Assembly: GCA_032622095.1 (NCBI GenBank)
Contig: CP136066.1
Span: forward strand, 153,661,152-153,725,151
Reading direction: 5' to 3'
Source: Siphonodentalium dalli
Lineage: Eukaryota > Mollusca > Scaphopoda > Gadilida > Siphonodentaliidae
DNA: 64,000 nt
A model generated the notes under the pieces. The model worked only from the letters and a program-made list of their open reading frames with translations. It searched no databases and had not been told where the DNA came from. Positions 45,395 to 56,633 of the stretch are shown piece after piece. A program made the translations under genes and the position numbers. How positions within the stretch are numbered: the stretch's first letter is position 1; each line of letters starts with the position of its first letter.

Positions 45395-45634
45395 ATGAAT
45401 AAAGGTCGTGTTATTAAGTTGGGAAGTGTTATCGTCGCATCTGTATGTACAGGATGCACAGCAAAGGTTATTTTGTCGAGAGAGGCCAATGCAGCGGCAG
45501 ATAACTTTGATAAACAATCTACCACGAAAATAGACGACAAGGAAACAGTCAAAATGATGAAGCTGAAAAACGTCCACGTTATATTTCGCCACGGAGCAAG
45601 AACACCTCTGAATCTAATTCCCGGTGTAGATGAG
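45395..45634 (+). CDS. ACP6: Histidine acid phosphatase, ACP6-like, first coding exon
   Basis: ATG at 45395 is the first after an in-frame TGA at 45350. Eighty codons end at GAG before GTAAGC (45635), phase 0. Residues 7-27 form a hydrophobic segment with small and Cys residues, a possible signal anchor or mitochondrial targeting part. Residues 56-80 hold KLKNVHVIFRHGARTPLNLI PGVDE, and RHGARTP (65-71) is the catalytic signature of the histidine acid phosphatase family, with His66 as the expected nucleophile. The 'KLK-x-V-x-V-x-FRHGAR-(S/T)-PL' form fits ACP6, which hydrolyses lysophosphatidic acid in mitochondria (known for vertebrates). No later exon was recognised to 64,000, so intron 1 is very long or this is an isolated exon. 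The reverse strand frames here are shadows. Confidence 0.8.
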
Positions 45635-45644
45635 GTAAGCCTAA

Positions 45645-45963
45645 GTGCCACCGCAGACGCTACGATTAAAATCGTAAGTGGGGAAAATCGTAGGTGGAGA
45701 AATCGTAGCTTGCCCGCACTGGCCGCAGGTGCTGCGATCTTTGCAGCTACGATCTTCGTGGTATTTACAACATGACCAGTGCGACAGTGGTCATGTGACA
45801 GCTACGATCGCGCGCGTTGCCAAAGTCACGATTTTCCTGGTAAAATCAAACAGTGCTTGATTGCTACGATTTGGCTACGATATTGTCGTGGGCATGCGCA
45901 TTGGATGCTTCCTCCTGCGATTTTCCCCACTTACGATTTTAATCGCAGCGTGTGCGGTGGCAC
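45645..45963. mobile_element. Harbinger-like miniature element next to the ACP6 donor
   Basis: TAA at 45642-45644 and 45964-45966 flank 319 bp with ends GTGCCACCGCAGACGC and GCGTGTGCGGTGGCAC. The inverted repeats continue inward for about 50 bp (ATTAAAATCGTAAGTGGGGA). A 3-bp TAA/TTA duplication is the PIF/Harbinger habit (known); class is inferred. GC-richer than its surroundings, rich in CTACGAT motifs. Confidence 0.75.
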
Positions 45964-45966
45964 TAA

Positions 45967-47102
45967 GGCTGGAAATACGATAGATCATTTGGTCCATAGA
46001 TTCACTTCCGCGGCAATCTCACAGGACTTCCCCGTCGAGAAAATTTTGGGCTGAAGTTTGTTAGAATGAACCGCAGACCTCCCACAAGCCCACCCACCCT
46101 GCCAGGTTTATTTCCTATAGTATTCTTGAAATGTGTCTCTGGGGTGTGATTCTTTTGGTGTGCCCGTTATTTAGTAAAGGTGATTTTTTACTGAATAATG
46201 GGTACATGTTAGAGTTATATATTTTGAAAAACTCAAAACATTGGGCGATGACGGGGAAGTTGTATGATATTGCCACTTCTGCTACTTGCCCGATCTCCCA
46301 TGGATGCAGATATGGGTATTCGCTGCATGATATGATCGCAGGCACCTTGTAGAAAACAATGTTTACATAAAATTAATATTTACAAAGGCCGTACATCTTC
46401 CTGTTTCCAATTCCGAAAATTTGTTGTATTTCTGACTTACTCTGGACAGCGATTATGGCCACGTAAACGACATTGTTTTTCTTCTTCCAAAAGTGATAAA
46501 AGATCTCATTGCACTGTCAAATAAACCTTTTGTATACTTTGAAGTGATAAAATTACTTTGCAGTGAACTATCGACATGACCTCTACGGCTACTAATAGGG
46601 AGCAATTGTGACCCTCTTTCTCATTGCCATTGGTCGATATTTAATATAAATAAAAAAAATTCTAACTGTGTTTGCGCAAACAAAACCACGTGAATTGTCA
46701 GTTGATGCATGGATTGGATGCAATCAATGATGTGATTCGAGGTCATGTCAATGGTTCGCTGCAAAATATTTCTGCCACTTCAAAGTACCGGTATACAAAG
46801 GTTTATATCGACATTCCACTGCAGTGTACATGGTAAAGAGGATTTCTATTACTTTTGGAAGTAGAAATATATATGCGACAATACCGTTTACCCGACCATA
46901 ATCATTGCAGTGAGTCAGAAATTCAACGCTACCGCCTGTACCACGCTATTCCATACTAAATGTTGTGTTATATACCGTATATAAAGTATATATTTTAAAT
47001 ATTTTTTCTACAAGTTCCCGGTGGATATGAGACAGCTAGGGGAGGTTCAATCGGTTCCTTTTTGGATTTTGCATACCTGATGGAAACGGCCGCGTGTTAG
47101 GG
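45967..47102. other. Presumed ACP6 intron 1, no supported gene
   Basis: TTTACTGAATAATGGGTACA and nearby text form no splice-bounded ORF. No clear repeat was recognised. Confidence 0.4.
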
Positions 47103-47110
47103 GTTAATAG

Positions 47111-47410
47111 TGCTGAAGGGGTCACTCTCACCAAAAAAAGTGCTGAAGGGTACACAGGGTTTGTGATCGGCACTAACACCGTTTCTAAAACTGTATTTCT
47201 GAAAGTCTGATGCCCATTAATTAGCAGTTTGTTTTCTGTTCATTTTAATGTTCATTGCAACGCAAACAATCATTCTCCAACAGAAATCATGGCAGATACG
47301 AATACTAAACGTCATTTAAAACGAGATTTCAAAACCTGTGTACCCTTCAGCACATTTTAAAATCCTGTGTACCCTTCAGCACTTTTTTTGGTGAGAGTGA
47401 CCCCTTCAGC
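47111..47410. mobile_element. Intact 300-bp element with long inverted repeats
   Basis: GTTAATAG is found at 47103-47110 and 47411-47418. The left end (T)GCTGAAGGGGTCACTCTCA and the right end mirror each other for about 40 bp, including CCAAAAAAAGTGCTGAAGGG. If the T at 47111/47419 is counted, the duplication is 9 bp, so hAT-like (8) and Mutator-like (9) cannot be separated. A partial copy lies at 20791-20985. Confidence 0.8.
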
Positions 47411-47418
47411 GTTAATAG

Positions 47419-50400
47419 TGTGTTTCCGGATAAGCTATCAACATGGGGATTTGAACTTTGGTATACACACATATCTATTCTGCATGATAGTGCATGTCCC
47501 ACTTGCTCGGACTCTGGGGAGGTGTGGATAGGTGCAATCGGCTTTTAGTAGGACCGTATTCCACCAGTGTGCACAAATACAAAACCTGGGAACTTTTTGA
47601 TGTTCTGACAGCGAACTTTATAACATTGAATAAACATGGTAGGGAATATAGTTACAGACTGGCTAGAATGATGTATATGGTACTTTAGCCAAACTGCTAA
47701 AGTACGGTAGATCTATGGGTTTCTTGCATGACGTCATCACTCCAACTTGAAATGCGTGTTCGTCACAGCAATGATGGTGCCCGAGTGCTGATTTATTAAA
47801 CGCCGAATTAACAGGCACATGCTTAATGGAATTTTGAGCGCTTTCAGACAGCACAAGGTATAATTGGGGATTTGAATCCACGTACGTAGGATGATCCACT
47901 TCTAAAATTGTTGTTGCTGTTGGCTTCATAATCATCAGTAGCTGATTACAGTCACTAGGGCTTTAACTGCTGGTGCTGTATTCTCTAGGTGCTATTCTCT
48001 GGTGAAGGAGAGTTATATATACATATATAATAGTTTAGTCACTGATGCCCTCACAAAGTTGTGAATTAGTTTGTGTCTGAGAAGTTCTGCATCTGCTGAC
48101 AGTCCTTCATATTTTCCGAGGAAAAGTTTCATACTGTATACACCCATCCTCGAAGATAAGCCCAGTCTGGGCTTTTTACCCTCGTCCTCGTAGATAAGCC
48201 CACCCACATTTTTGAGCATTTGGAAGGTGAATACAATCACGTCTTTCTATCCTGTAGAATATGAGAAGATACTTAAGCACATTGATCACCACTTTTATTT
48301 TTATTCCAGTTGTTTTTCTAAAAAATTAAGATGTATAATAGTATACACTTGTGTTAATTGTTTTGTGACTTACACTTATTCTATTCTTAGTTTCTGGATC
48401 CATCAAAGAGGTATCAAATCAATAAAATAAAAGGACGTGTCACTTATTGTTCACACCTCTACTAGTATCAGAGTAAATCCAATGGGATGTGGAGTAATGA
48501 CTTTGTGTTTTTGTAGGATCCTTTGATAATGCAGAAGAGTGATATATGTTCACTTGCATCTCACGGTTGTGTTTTTATAAGAATTAGCTTGATTAAAGGT
48601 ACTCAATCTGATCAGACGGTCCCCATATCATCAAGTTACAAAAACAACAAGCATTTCTTCAAAATACGCTTTTGTTATCAGAATTGATTAATTACAACAA
48701 AATAATGCTAACTGCTGTCAGCTATGGTATAAAATTTCCCAAAACGATTTATTTATCAACATGTTCAACGAAATATGGCTGAATTATCACTTGCCTATCA
48801 CAAAATTTGACAGTATTACCACTTGATTTTAGAGTTATCCATCTTCATCCGCAATTTTGTCCGAGACAATCGGTTTAACGACTCGATCTGGGCCACAACT
48901 AATTACACATTTCGAGAAATAACAAATTTCAAAAATCGATATCTGATGACTCTGAGCTTTGATGGGTGGGTTCCTCAACTCGAATAAAATATTTTTCACC
49001 CACGAAGCCAAAGAAATAGTAGTCGAGGTTTTTCCATCAATGTATCACATTATTATAATCAATCAATTTGAAAAATGATCAAGGAAATATGGGTTGATAC
49101 AAAAATCGGACTTGGCACTGAAAGGGTTAATAGGCATTAGTGTAACTAAATTAACTTGTGATCTCATCATACAACCCTATTGTGTTTAGAAATGAATCCC
49201 AAAATTTACAACCTTATTCAAATTGATCCCAAATGTATCTGTCTATCACTGTTTCTGGTTATTATGATGTGATTTTATCTTCTTTATAATAGAAATAATA
49301 GAAATAAAACATATTATTATATTTATTCAATACAAAATTGGTATAAAATACCGGTACGTTGTGCCTGGTTACCTCAGTATGGACTCGAAAGAGACAAGTC
49401 CCATGTCGAAATACCAAACGATTATTTGTGCATGGATCGAGGCTATCATGCAGTTCATATTACTCAAAACACAATTATGTCTGCATGTATATTCACGTGG
49501 CATGTAAATCAAATGTCTATGTACGGTACTATAATCAAACTACTATAGTGCTGTATACAGTACTTTAGCAGTTCGTCTAAAGTGCCATATACAGTACTTT
49601 AGCAGCCTGACTAAAATGCTGTATACGGTACTCTAGCCACTGCCTATATTTATTTGTTAATACTTGTTCTGCAATAATCTATTTCACAGTAGGGGTGGTT
49701 CCAGCTCGAGATTACATGCTTTTTTGTCAGTTGGTATTGCAATAAACATTGAATTATTTTCCCCGGAATCTGGCGAAATTCCATAAATGAAAGCAACACA
49801 AAACAAAATTGCTCACAAATTCATTTCCTGCTTCATTACATGATTGAGTGTTTCACAGTTATTATTGGTCCAGCCGTTTAGTTCAGTTCCGCACAGTTAA
49901 GATGTTGTGAAATTTTCCGTTACAATTGGTTTATGTTTATCAGTCCAGTATGCATCAAATTTTTCTTTATAACACCGTTTTCTCGAAAATTTCTTCCATG
50001 ATTAGGTTTCTTTCTGTTAATGGCGTATGTCAGTCTGAAATAAAATGACAGGAAATTATAGATTTTTTTTCTTCAAAAAATGTATCAATATTGTGTCATT
50101 GATAAGCCCGTAGCCGTGAGATGTCAGACGATTATAAAAATTCGAGTATTTTGTCCATATAATAATATTCTCCTTCTCCAGAGCCATAAGACCGAATGGT
50201 TCATATTTGGTGTGGATGTTCCCTAGATGACTCACATTAATTGAGATTTAACTTGTTGCTCAATTAAAGTCATTAGCTTCACTCCCGGTGGGCATATATT
50301 TGATGTCAGACAGAACTGTGCCCGATATACCACAAGAAAGGTCATAAAAAACTAGAAAGAAAACCCCAATGTGGCATATTATTAGTGCGGTACTCGCCCT

Positions 50401-51190
50401 GTATTAAATTGTTGAAAACTGCGATCAGAGTAAGAAATCTTCTCAGATACTAACACATTTTCGGAGCGAATCAGCGCGCGGAGTCTCGTGGAATTATATT
50501 CGGAGGAAATCGGAACCACCCGAATAACGACGATCGGCTGGCACGCACGACTGGGAGAACAGCCAAAACAAAGGCCGGCATGTCGATAACGAAAGTAGAT
50601 TCTACAAAAAGAGAAAAAAACAAACAAAATAATAGGGGGCCTATCATAGTTTTTGCATTCAAGTTTTCTAATTAAAATGTCGACAATTATTTGGCAACTA
50701 ACAACATTTTCACACTCTGTATATATATTTATATATATATGGATTTTTGCAAATTTAGGAGAGAATGAGTTCGACTACGTATTCACAGTGTGCAAAAGAC
50801 GATTGGCACACCTCCGAAATTATCCAGGTTCACCAATAATAAACAAATCTGGGAATTCTGCCTTCTAATCTAACGTCAACATATTTGGCCGAATACAAGG
50901 TGAAGTTATCTGCATGCGAATTATTGACTTCTGTAAATGAAAATTATAAGCAATATTTCAATAATATTTGACATCACAATAGACCAATCGTGCTGAGCTA
51001 GATCGATTGGTCTTTCTGACACTGTTGTAAGAGATTTCTTGAATATTGAAATTTTGTTTGCTTGAAGATTTGTTCAAATTTATGATGAATATACCAGCAA
51101 AAAATTATACATTGTCTTTCATTAGTTTTAAAATTGTCTTTCATTAGTTTCAAAATGAATCAGAATAATTTTTTTTACAAAAAAATGGTT
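47419..51190. other. Presumed ACP6 intron 1, mostly unannotated
   Basis: Pieces recognised: CCTCG(A/T)AGATAAGCCCA repeated near 48,145-48,200, a segment shared with 3,085 near 48,965, a GGCACTGAAAGGG|TTAA element end near 49,120, three AGTNCNGTATACAGTACTTTAGC-like units near 49,540-49,640, and a fragment of the 747-type element near 50,160-50,265. No gene recognised. Confidence 0.4.
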
Positions 51191-51197
51191 GTAACTT

Positions 51198-51790
51198 GAA
51201 AGAACAATTTAGAGTAGGCCTTTATCCAAGATTCATGCTGGCTGTGAAAGACCGATGGGATTATTTTAGCCCGATCGGTATATTTTAGCCCGATCGGGCT
51301 ATTATTGATTGATCGGTGGTTCACCCAGACCTTTAGGATATGCGCACTATAGGATATAGATAAGGCGTTTTATGTATGGGAGGCCTATTTCACTTGAAAG
51401 AACAATTTATAGTAGGCCTACTCCCTTTATCCAAGATTCAGGCTGGCTGTGAAAGACCGATCGGTCTATTTTAGCCCGATCGGGCTATTATTGATTGATC
51501 GGTGGTTCACCCAGACCTTTAGGGTATGCGCGCTATAGTATATAGATAAGGCGTTTCATGTATGGGATGCCTATTTCACTTGAAAGAACAATTTAGAGTA
51601 GGCCTACTCCCTTTATCAAAGATTCAAGCTGGCTGTGAAAGAACGATCGGTCTATTTTAGCCTGATCGGTCTACTTTAGCCCAATCGGGCTGTTATTGAT
51701 TGATCGGTGGTTCACCCAGACCTGTAGGATATACGTGCTATAGCATATAGATACGGCATTTCATGTATGGGATACCCATTTCACATTTAT
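51198..51790 (+). repeat. Three ~190-bp tandem units with GATCGG palindromes
   Basis: Units start ACTTGAAAGAACAATTTAGA near 51,198, 51,391 and 51,577 and carry GAAAGACCGATCGGTCTATT, TAGCCCGATCGGGCTATTAT, GATCGGTGGTTCACCCAGAC and GGCGTTTCATGTATGGG. The third is the most diverged. A related single CCAATCGTGCTGAGCTAGAT-CGATTGGTC hairpin precedes at 50,985. Confidence 0.75.
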
Positions 51791-51794
51791 TATT

Positions 51795-53060
51795 CATTTA
51801 CGATCAAGCGCAAATATTTCGCAAAATAACATCTATCATTTGCGCTTCAGTGTAAATCATTTGCGCAAATAAAAATTAATATGCATTGATATCACCCCCC
51901 TGAATTAATTTTAAATGGCACAGACCCACCATATGAGGGAAGCACCCCCCCCCCCCAGTAACCCCAATATCTCTTTTATGACCATGGAAATGGTATAGAG
52001 ATATGTGCAGGATATATCTCTTTTATAAAATATACTAGATCTCTGGGATGGAGACACAAATTCTTGGGGACAGGGACGCTGATAATATGAAAATTGGGGT
52101 TTTCCCCAATTTCAAGTCAATAAGTACACCATATGAGGGAAGTGAGTCCCCAGTAACCCCGAATTCCATATTTATGGCCATGGAAATGGTATATATATCT
52201 GTGTAGGAGATGTCCCTTTAATAAAATATACTAGAGCTCTGGGAGTGAGGCACCAATTCTTGGGACACCAGGGACAGAGATGCTGATATATGCATATGGA
52301 AATATTTTTTCTTCAATGTTTCAGTATTATATATGGGGCTACTACTATGGGTCCATGATAATATACTATGAGATGGACTCTATCATTCACAATCAGAGGG
52401 AAGTAAGGGAGTGTTAGGTATTTGCGCTTAAGCGCAAATATATTGATAGACATATACTTGCGCTTAAGCGCAAATGATTCATTTTCACATTTTATATTAA
52501 CTAATTGCATTTAATCGTAAATAATTTACGCTTAAGCATAAATCAGTTACGCTTAATGTAATCATTTACGCTTAAGCATAATTGACTTATGCGTTATCAT
52601 AATACATTGGAATTATATTAAGAGCAATAATTTCATCGGCTGTCTTACCTTATATGTATATTTGTATAATCTGATGTATGTTAACTTACTGGCATTAGTA
52701 ATGTGGTTGCATCCATTTCAGCTTGAGTATGTGGAGTTCAATGGGAGTGTATATGAATTACAGTTAAGCGCAACTCATTTACGCTTAAGTGGATTTCATT
52801 TACACTTAAGCGTAATTGAAATGAATTATGCTTAAGCAAATACATGTACCTATCTCCAACTGGTTTCCTCAGTCTGAATATCCATCTTAGTATGGGATCT
52901 GGGTGGAGTCCTCACCTATGTTTGAGTAATGTTTTAAGGCCTGAGTTAATTTGAGTTTAGAGCAAATCACATGGGAGTCTTTTTTACATTTATTATTTAT
53001 TTGCATACAAATATTTGCGCTTAAGCATAAAGCAATTGCGCTTACTTAGTGCAAATACAC
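51795..53060. repeat. Cluster of GCGCTTAAGCGC-like palindromes
   Basis: TTTGCGCTTAAGCGCAAAT or degenerate forms (TTACGCTTAAGCATAA, CACTTAAGCGTAA, GATCAAGCGCAAATA) occur more than a dozen times, concentrated at 52,420-52,600 and 52,760-52,850, with others near 51,800-51,870 and 53,010-53,045. Confidence 0.75.
51920..52320 (+). repeat. Two ~203-bp tandem units
   Basis: CCATATGAGGGAAG, CCATGGAAATGGTATA, AAAATATACTAGA and AATTCTTGGG-GACAGGGAC appear at 51,928 and again from about 52,129. A C-run lies at ~51,943. Confidence 0.7.
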
Positions 53061-53064
53061 AACA

Positions 53065-54299
53065 CTTCTTTACTTCCATCCAATTTTAACTGTCAATGAT
53101 TGAGTCCATCTTATGGTATATTTATTTGGGCCTATATAAACTCAAAAATTGAAGAAAACATAATTCCATATGGATATCTATATCACCATCGCTGTCCCAA
53201 ACAAATACGGTCTGTACTAGAATAGTGAATAGCAATATGGCACACATGTAGCATTGCACAGGTAATTAAACAGTTTGAAATACACATGTAAGACAACTCT
53301 TTCTGCACGAGACTGTACCTGCTGTATATCGATCATAAAATCGGTCAACGATCTGCAACGATTACAAATTTCTATAAATAGTAACATTTTCAACTGTTAC
53401 CGTTGTTCATTGCTCGATCATGACCACTTTGATTATAATTCTTTCATAACTCGGTCAATGTTCTTCCGTTGGTGATTTCAGGCAATAATTCCTTTTATAT
53501 CCCTCCCATTCGAATTGACTATACCGCTTGTTTTTCGTTTTATTAAGCTGATGTTACGCTATTCCAGCAAACGGCCTCCCTCCACGGAAGCTATTTTCTG
53601 AGAACGAAAGCCGACTCAATCCCGACCAAGTCGGAAGTGTTCGGGTGTTTCCGCGACTGCAAACGACAACTCGTTAGTGTATTTATTTCGCGTTTACAGT
53701 GGAATTATTCGTCCCGATTGAGGGAAAGTAAATAGTTAGTTACGTGGCCGTATAATTAGTACAAACTGATATCTGGTTGGGGCATTTCGTGTATGGGGGT
53801 TATTTTATTCAGTCTTTCCACAGAATAACGCAGGGAACTCAATTGTGAGGTTCAATTTACGTTTCACATCACTTTAAGTATTTTTTTAAACATTCAAAAA
53901 ATTGAATAACTGTAAGTCATTATAAAATCTGCAGAGTAATGAAACTTAAAGTTATGAAATCTTTAATGAAATCACTGAGACTCATTAAACTTTCCCTTTC
54001 CTGCACCCCCGCCCCAATATGAACCAGATGAACTACTTGCTCAATTTAACCAAAAAAGAAAACAATGAAATGTTTCTTTTTTTTTCTTTCAAATAGTTAA
54101 AAAATTCAACTTTTTTTAAAAATGTGAATTAATTTTTTTTTCTTCAAATTAATTTTCAAAAACTATCGCCATTATAACATCCACTTGGGTACTCCGAATC
54201 ACCACACCAAACTTAGTTGAAATCAGTCCAGGGTCTGGGAGAAAAATCATGAATAGACAGATTTTGAAGGGTCAAACAGACAAACACCCATATTACCTT
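53065..54299. other. No supported gene
   Basis: A moderately GC-rich patch near 53,560-53,720 (ACGGCCTCCCTCCACGGAAG) stands out from the AT-rich surroundings but has no convincing ORF. T- and A-runs lie at 54,060-54,160. Confidence 0.35.
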
Positions 54300-56247
54300 G
54301 TTAGCTCAACTTACTTTGTAAGTTTGAGCTATTGCCATGGTTTGGCGTCCGTTGTCCGTGTCCATCAACAATTTCCTTTGGCGCGGGCTACAGGTCGCAC
54401 CTTTGGTCTGATCTTTATGAGATTTGTCATGAATGTTGACATTGACATGTACATGTAGATGGGAACGAGTCATTTTGGTGTCATTTGGCAAAAAAACATG
54501 GCCGCTGGTGGCCATCTTGGTTTTCAAAATTCAATCCATTGGCGCGGGCTACCGGTCGTACTGTTCGTTTGATCATTATGAAATTTGTCATGGATGTTAA
54601 TATTGACATGTAGATGGGAACGAGTGATTTTGGGGTCGTTCGGCCAAAAAACATGGCTGCCAGCAGCCATCTTGGATTTTACTCTTTGCATGACTAAATC
54701 CTTTGGCGCGGGCTACAGGTTGTAGCTTTGGTCGGAACTTCATGAAATTTGTCATGGATGTTAACAATGACATGTAGATGGGAACGAGTCATTTTGGTGT
54801 CGTTCGGCCGAAAAACATATGGCTGCCAGTGCCAGCAGCCATCTTGGATTTTACTATTTGCATGACTAAATCCTTTGGCGCGGGCTACAGGTCGTACCTT
54901 TTGTCCGATGTTTATGAAATTTGTCACGAATGTTGCCATTGACATGTAGATGGGAACGAGTCATTTTGGGGTCATTTGGCACTTGGATTTCAAAATTCAA
55001 TCCATTGGCGCGGGCTACAGGTCGTACTGTTCGTCTGATCATCATGAAATTTGTCATGGATGTTAATATTGACATGTAGATGGGAACGAGTGATTTTGGG
55101 GTCGTTCGGCCAAAAAACATGGCCGCCAGCAGCCATCTTGGATTTTACTCTTTGCATGACTAAATCCTTTGGCATGGGCTACCGACCGTAGCTTTGGTCG
55201 GAACTTCATGAAATATGTCATGGATGTTAACAATGCCATGTAGATGGGAACGAGTCATTTTGGGGTCGTTCGGCCGAAAAACATGGCCGCTGGTGGCCAT
55301 CTTGGATTTCAAATTTCAATCCATTGGCGCGGGCTACAGGTCGTACTGTTCGTCTGATCATCATGAAATATGTCATAGATGTTAATATTGACATGTAGAT
55401 GGGAACGAGTCATTTTGGGGTCGTTCGGCCAAAAAAACATGGCCGCCAGCAGCCATCTTGGATTTTACTCTTTGCATGACTAAATCCTTTGGCACGGGCT
55501 ACAGGTCGTAGCTTTGGTCGGACCTTCAAGAATATTGTCATGGATGTTAACAATGACATGTAGATGGGAACGAGTCATTTTGGGGTCGTTCGGCCGAAAA
55601 ACATGGCCGCTGGTGGCCATCTTGGATTTCAAAATTCAATCCATTGGCACGGGCTACAGGTCGTACTGTTTGTCTGATCATCATGAAATATTTCATAGAT
55701 GTTAATATTCACATGTAGATGGGAACGAGTGATTTTGGGGTCGTTCGGCCAAAATACATGGCCGCCAGCAGCCATCTTGGATTTTACTCTTTGCATGACT
55801 AAATCCTTTGGCACGGGCTACAGGTCGTAGCTTTGGTCGGAACTTCATGAAATTTCTCATGGATGTTAACAATGACATGTAGATGGGAACGAGTCATTTT
55901 GGGGTCGTTCGGCTGAAAAACATGGCTGCCAGCAGCCATCTTGGATTTTACTCTTTGCATGACTATATCCTTTGGCGCGGGCTACAGGTCGTAGCTTTGG
56001 TCAGATCTTCATGAAATTTGTCATGGATGTTAACAATGACACGTAGATGGGAACGAGTCCTTTTGGGGTCAATTGGCCAAAAAAACATGGCCGCCAGCAA
56101 CCATCTTGGATTTTACTCTTTGCATGACTAAATCCTTTGGCACAGGTTAGACATTTCAATTAGCACCTTTCCTATTCCTCCATTTACTGTCAACCATTAA
56201 ATTATTCCCCTACCTAAGTTGAGCTACAGTGTCATTGACACTTTCAT
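54300..56247 (+). mobile_element. Satellite-cored element, copy E (complete ends, ~11 units)
   Basis: Left end TTAGCTCAACTTACTTTG with GAGCTATTGCCATGGTTTGG, and right end CCTAAGTTGAGCTACAG, GTGTCATTGACAC, TTTCATT. The core alternates two unit types. The ~164-bp type has TTTTACTCTTTGCATGACTA, and the ~155-bp type has TTTCAAAATTCAATCCATTG at the same place. All share GCGCGGGCTACAGGTCGTAC, ACATGTAGATGGGAACGAGT and ACATGGCCGCCAGCAGCCAT. Small ORFs here, mostly on the minus strand, come from the repeat. Confidence 0.85.
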
Positions 56248-56633
56248 TATTTAACATTTCCAATGAAATTAAATTTCTTTGACAAGTCATGAATTTCTCT
56301 ATCAACAATAAGCTTAATATCAACAATAAGCTTAATAGGTCAACACATGCCACCCTCTCGCATGTGCTATGTGGTGGTATCTACAGATGATGTTATCTGA
56401 TACTATTGGATAAACAAATAAGAGAAATAGGGGGGAATGGTTATATGTGTCATTCATTTCAATTCCCAGGTGTTTGTTCTGTGCAGTTGTATACCTTGCA
56501 GATATTCCAATATTATTTATATAGGCTATTAACTCGTTTTCATCTAGGCCAAAAAATATATATACCTGTGTTTGTGGTGACATGTAAGAAACAAATAGGG
56601 GCGGGCGGGTGGCTTTTTATTTTATGTTATTTT

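Noticed and set aside
48013-48240. Minus-strand ORF with LGLSSRMGVYSMKLFLGKYE text
   Set aside because: Composition looked coding, but it overlaps the CCTCGTAGATAAGCCCA repeat and has no clear splice borders or recognised family.
50757-50868. GENEFDYVFTVCKRRLAHLR as a possible second ACP6 exon
   Set aside because: Only the FDY triplet resembles the phosphatase; the rest does not fit and the donor after it is weak.
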